DNA from: Oscillospiraceae bacterium
Lineage (GTDB): Bacteria > Bacillota > Clostridia > Oscillospirales > Ruminococcaceae
DNA: 8,068 bases
Reading direction: 5' to 3'
Assembly: GCA_015067375.1 (NCBI GenBank)
Contig: SVMQ01000092.1
Span: forward strand, 1 to 8,068
Shown: piece by piece, positions 5,786 through 8,068 of the stretch
Layout: the number at the start of each line of letters is the position of its first letter
Position numbering within the stretch: position 1 is the first letter of the stretch
Translations under genes and position numbers: made by a program
Notes under the pieces: model-generated
Told to the model about the DNA's origin: nothing
Databases searched by the model: none
Seen by the model: only the letters and a program-made list of their open reading frames with translations

Positions 5786-5821
5786 ATATCCGCTTCCGAC
5801 AAACTCATCGGAAGCGGATAT
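5786..5821 (-). terminator. hairpin terminator of the large zinc-ribbon membrane protein gene, possibly bidirectional
   Basis: ATATCCGCTTCCGA (5786-5799) and TCGGAAGCGGATAT (5808-5821) form a perfect 14-bp stem with an 8-nt loop. On the minus strand the stem is followed by TTTATG, so the run through the arm end reads ATATTTTATG, a modest U-tract. It is 24 bp beyond the large gene's stop. On the plus strand it abuts the remnant's stop at 5784, but its plus-strand tail is not T-rich. Confidence 0.7.
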
Positions 5822-5845
5822 CGTTATGTGTGACTTATGCAGCTA

Positions 5846-8058
5846 TTACATATTGTTTCTCGCATTGCTTGCAGCGTTGGATGCGGAATTGATGTAGGAG
5901 CTGGATGTGTTCTTGAAGTTGGAGAGCGTGTTGTCGTACTGTGCCAGTGCGAACAGGTCAGCGCAGTTATTGAGATTGTCGCGCGCTGTCTTGAGGTATC
6001 CATAAGCAGAGGTATATGCAGAGGGCGCGGACGACAGGATATCACAATAGGATGCTACTGCCTGTGTGTATTTTGCAGCCTTGAGGTAGGTAGTAACATT
6101 GGAATTGAGGATATCCAGATATCTTGTGCTGAATGTGCTCTCAGTGAGAGAGGAGATCTTGCTGCGCATTGTATTGTATGCAGAAACTGCATTATCAACT
6201 GCAACGACTGCCTCGCTGAGTACGTCTGCATAATACTGAGCCTGATCTGTGGAGTTCTGAGCGGATGTATTCAGCTTTGCAATAGCAAGACCCGACTTCG
6301 CTGTTGACATAAAGTCACTGTAATAGGAAGCGCACTTGCTCTCGTACTTGCTGAAGGAAGTAGCATTTACAACATAATCATAGTACGCGTTGTACTTGGT
6401 CTGAAGTGATTTCAGCGACTGATACGCTGTGTTCAGCTCAGATGTAGAGGGCTTTGCAGCGCTTACAGCGGAATCTACAGAAGCCTTGCCGCTCTTGATG
6501 TTCTTCAGCATAGCAACCGCAAGATCACGGGAATAGAACGACTTACCCGAGGTATCTGCACTTCTGTCATCAAACATCATCGCGTTGCAGGTAGAGGATA
6601 CCAGCAGCTCGATCTTGCCCACCTCAGCACTCATAGTCTCGTATGCGCTTATGATAGCGTCGCGCTCCTTGTTCTGTGCCTTTACGGTTGCAGAGGGAGC
6701 ATAGTAAGAGGGCTGTGTCTGTGTAGTCGTTGCTCTTGTTGTGGTCGTCGTTGCTCTGGTAGTAGTTGTTGTTGTAGCCCTTGTAGTAGTGGTCGCTCTG
6801 GTGGTCGTCGTCTTTGTTGTCACAGCCTCGACAGTTTCATCGGGAGCCTGTACAGTCTCGTCAGGTGCCTGTACGGTCTCGTCGGGTGCCTGAACAGTAG
6901 GATCTTCCTTCTCAGTTGTGGTATCAGCGGTCGTAACCTCTGCAGGCTCTGTTGTTTCCACTATTATAGGCTCTGTAACGCCGGGCTGAGCATCAGACTC
7001 AGATGCACTTGTAGTGGTTGAAGATGTGGTGTCATCCTTGCCCTTGTCATCGCTTACGGTAGTACCCTTGTTCGGCTTGGGCTCTGTATCGATCTTGTCT
7101 TTGTTAAGCGAGGGTACAACGAGCAGGCACACAAGTCCGATAGCAAGCACGGAAATGATAGCTGCAGGAACGAACTTGGGCATCTTCTTAGCTGTCTTGG
7201 GCTCAGTTACCTGTTTGCGCAGCGGCTTGATAGCATCAGAACCCCACCAGATATTCTTGTGACCGCAAAGCTCGCACTTTTCAGCCTTCTCATACATATC
7301 CTGTCCGCAGTTGCGGCAATATACAAGCTTGCCGAGATCAACATCGCTGCCCTGATCCTGCATACCGCTTGTAAATACAGTTTCATCATCTGCAGCATTG
7401 AATACAGGTGCAGGCTCTGCAGCAGGCTTAAAGTAATCATCATCGGAAGTAACGAACATAGTTTCAGCGGAATCAGACTGATCCTGTCCCATTACCTCGG
7501 TCTCATCATCAGAAGATGTAAATGCAGATGCCGCACCTATTGCTGCGGCAGCGGCAATGCCCTCAAACTGAGAGGACTCAGGCTCTTCATTTGCAGGCGC
7601 GGGTGCAGGCTCCTCATAAACGGGTACGGCAGGAGTTGCCTCCTCGTAAACGGGAGCAGGCTCTTCATATACAGGCACTGCAGGTTCAGCTACTGCTTCC
7701 TCGTATACGGGAACAGCAGAAGCTGCAGCATCCTCGTTGGGATCGCTGTATACAGGGATATCAGCGGAATAGGACTGTGTTTCTTGTGCTGTGTAAGCAG
7801 CCGATGCACTGTCGCCATCCTCGTTGTAAACAGGAATAGAGAATACCTGCGATTCAACATTTTCCTCAGGTGCAGCATCTTCAAATACAGGCACTGCAGG
7901 CTCTACTGCTGCTTCCTCGTAAACGGGAGTTGGCTCTTCGTATACTGGCACTGCAGGCTCTGCGGCTACTTCCTCGTAAACAGGAGCAGACTCTTCGTAT
8001 ACAGGTGCTGCAGGCTCTGCCGCTGCTTCCTCGTAAACGGGAGTTGGCTCTTCGTATA
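5846..8058 (-). CDS. large zinc-ribbon membrane protein with Pro/Glu/Tyr repeats and Thr-rich linker; N-terminus missing
   Basis: The frame is open to the right edge; 736 residues are visible and the true start lies outside. In visible numbering: residues 1-160 are acidic repeats built on PVYEE; about 160-240 are acidic and probably disordered; a zinc ribbon follows with C247/C250 and C261/C264 (CRNCGQDMYEKAEKCELCG); a basic stretch (KPLRKQ, KTAKKMPK) leads into one membrane helix at 295-317 (FVPAAIISVLAIGLVCLLVV). After it come a Ser/Thr/Asp-rich segment, four copies of APDETVQ-type heptads, and a Thr/Arg linker of TTTTRA units (about 412-445). The last 280 residues are Ala/Ser/Tyr-rich and look all-helical, with few cysteines. 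Positive-inside logic puts repeats and ribbon in the cytoplasm and the helical domain outside. I know no function for this arrangement. The GTG at 7951 is inside a repeat and is not a credible start. Confidence 0.85.
6722..6823 (-). repeat. Thr-rich low-complexity linker coding repeat
   Basis: Encodes repeated TTTTRA-type units (TTKTTTTRATTTTRA and onward to TTTQTQ). Codons are mostly ACA, ACG, ACC and ACT in irregular mixture, so the bias is at protein level and not a pure short-unit slippage tract. The position just outside the membrane helix suits an extended, possibly O-glycosylated wall-spanning linker. Confidence 0.75.
6830..6895 (-). repeat. 21-bp tandem repeat encoding APDETVQ heptads
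   Basis: Four near-identical DETV-centred units in tandem, DETVQAP repeated and ending DETVEA. The units differ at synonymous positions (for example TCATCGGGAGC, TCGTCAGGTGC and TCGTCGGGTGC on the plus strand), so the array has aged or is kept for its protein sequence. Confidence 0.8.
7593..7720 (-). repeat. degenerate second block of PVYEE repeats
   Basis: Encodes VPVYEEAVAEPAVPVYEEP, then APVYEEATPAVPVYEEPAP. Unit length varies here (19 and 12 residues) compared with the regular array at the contig end, so this looks like an older or partly deleted part of the same array. Confidence 0.7.
7888..8058 (-). repeat. 57-bp (19-residue) tandem repeat array, runs off the contig
   Basis: Three units are visible, each encoding YEE(P/S)(T/A)PVYEE followed by (A/V)A(A/V)EPA(A/V)PV. 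The run GAGTTGGCTCTTCGTATA occurs at 7927 and again at 8041, 114 bp apart, exactly two units. The assembly stops inside the next unit, so copy number is unknown. Confidence 0.85.
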
Positions 8059-8068
8059 AGATCGGAAG
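8059..8068. other. residual Illumina adapter at contig end
   Basis: AGATCGGAAG equals the first ten bases of the standard Illumina TruSeq-type adapter (AGATCGGAAGAGC). It begins exactly where the sequence departs from the 57-bp repeat: other copies read TCTTCGTATAC, here TCTTCGTATA then AGATCGG. Treat these bases as artefact and exclude them from the protein. Confidence 0.9.

Noticed and set aside
7949..7951. GTG as start codon of the large membrane protein
   Set aside because: It is the valine of a VPVYEE repeat; identical repeats continue upstream to the contig end with no ribosome binding site before it.
7593..8058. CRISPR-like array
   Set aside because: The 57-bp units are contiguous, in frame and coding, with no unique spacers.
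7259..8059. 266-codon plus-strand frame opposite the large membrane protein
   Set aside because: It is the mirror of the repeat-rich gene. Its product is dominated by Cys, Arg, Leu and Tyr runs, has no ribosome binding site, and the opposite frame has a clear zinc ribbon, membrane helix and ordered repeats.

Overview
The window looks like one contig from a spore-forming clostridial Firmicute, most likely a Ruminococcus-like member of the Oscillospiraceae/Ruminococcaceae. The reasons are a class II (Firmicute-type) galT, a short Firmicute-type glucose-6-phosphate isomerase, strong AGGAGG-type ribosome binding sites, consensus sigma-A promoters, a four-cysteine L32, and a fragment resembling the sporulation protease SpoIVB. 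Genus placement is inference. The last ten bases match the start of the common Illumina adapter, so the right edge is an assembly end inside a repeat and not natural sequence.

Layout, left to right. (1) 3-206 (+): 3' end of a gene whose visible protein resembles the middle of a SpoIVB S55 domain but stops before the catalytic serine block. (2) 250-618 (+): small zinc-ribbon protein with a C-terminal membrane anchor, followed by a hairpin terminator. (3) 768-950 (-): rpmF (ribosomal protein bL32), with its own terminator, a perfect consensus promoter at 1151-1179, and a leader of about 190 nt holding a chain of tight hairpins. (4) 1195-1599 and 1652-2995 (-): a 134-residue P-loop protein and pgi, probably one transcript. 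(5) 3290-4792 (+): galT, divergent from pgi; the 294-bp gap holds one promoter for each direction. (6) 4928-5458 (-): an AT-rich 2H-phosphoesterase/2'-5' RNA ligase-like gene with its own strong promoter. (7) 5573-5821: two strong hairpins around a frame-broken gene remnant. (8) 5846-8058 (-): a large membrane protein lacking its N-terminus, with Pro/Glu/Tyr repeats, a zinc ribbon, one transmembrane helix, a Thr-rich linker and a helical C-terminal domain.

How the genes relate. galT and pgi both belong to central sugar use: GalT turns galactose-1-phosphate into glucose-1-phosphate, and Pgi interconverts glucose-6-phosphate and fructose-6-phosphate. The phosphoglucomutase that would link them is not in the window. 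rpmF is housekeeping. The two zinc-ribbon membrane proteins share a plan (four-Cys ribbon, flexible linker, one membrane helix) but are far apart and are not shown to work together. I found no CRISPR array, tRNA, rRNA, transposase, phage module or clear defence system. The points most worth following are the structured rpmF leader, the repeat-rich membrane protein with its broken assembly end, the odd SpoIVB-like end, and the foreign-looking stretch 4800-5800.
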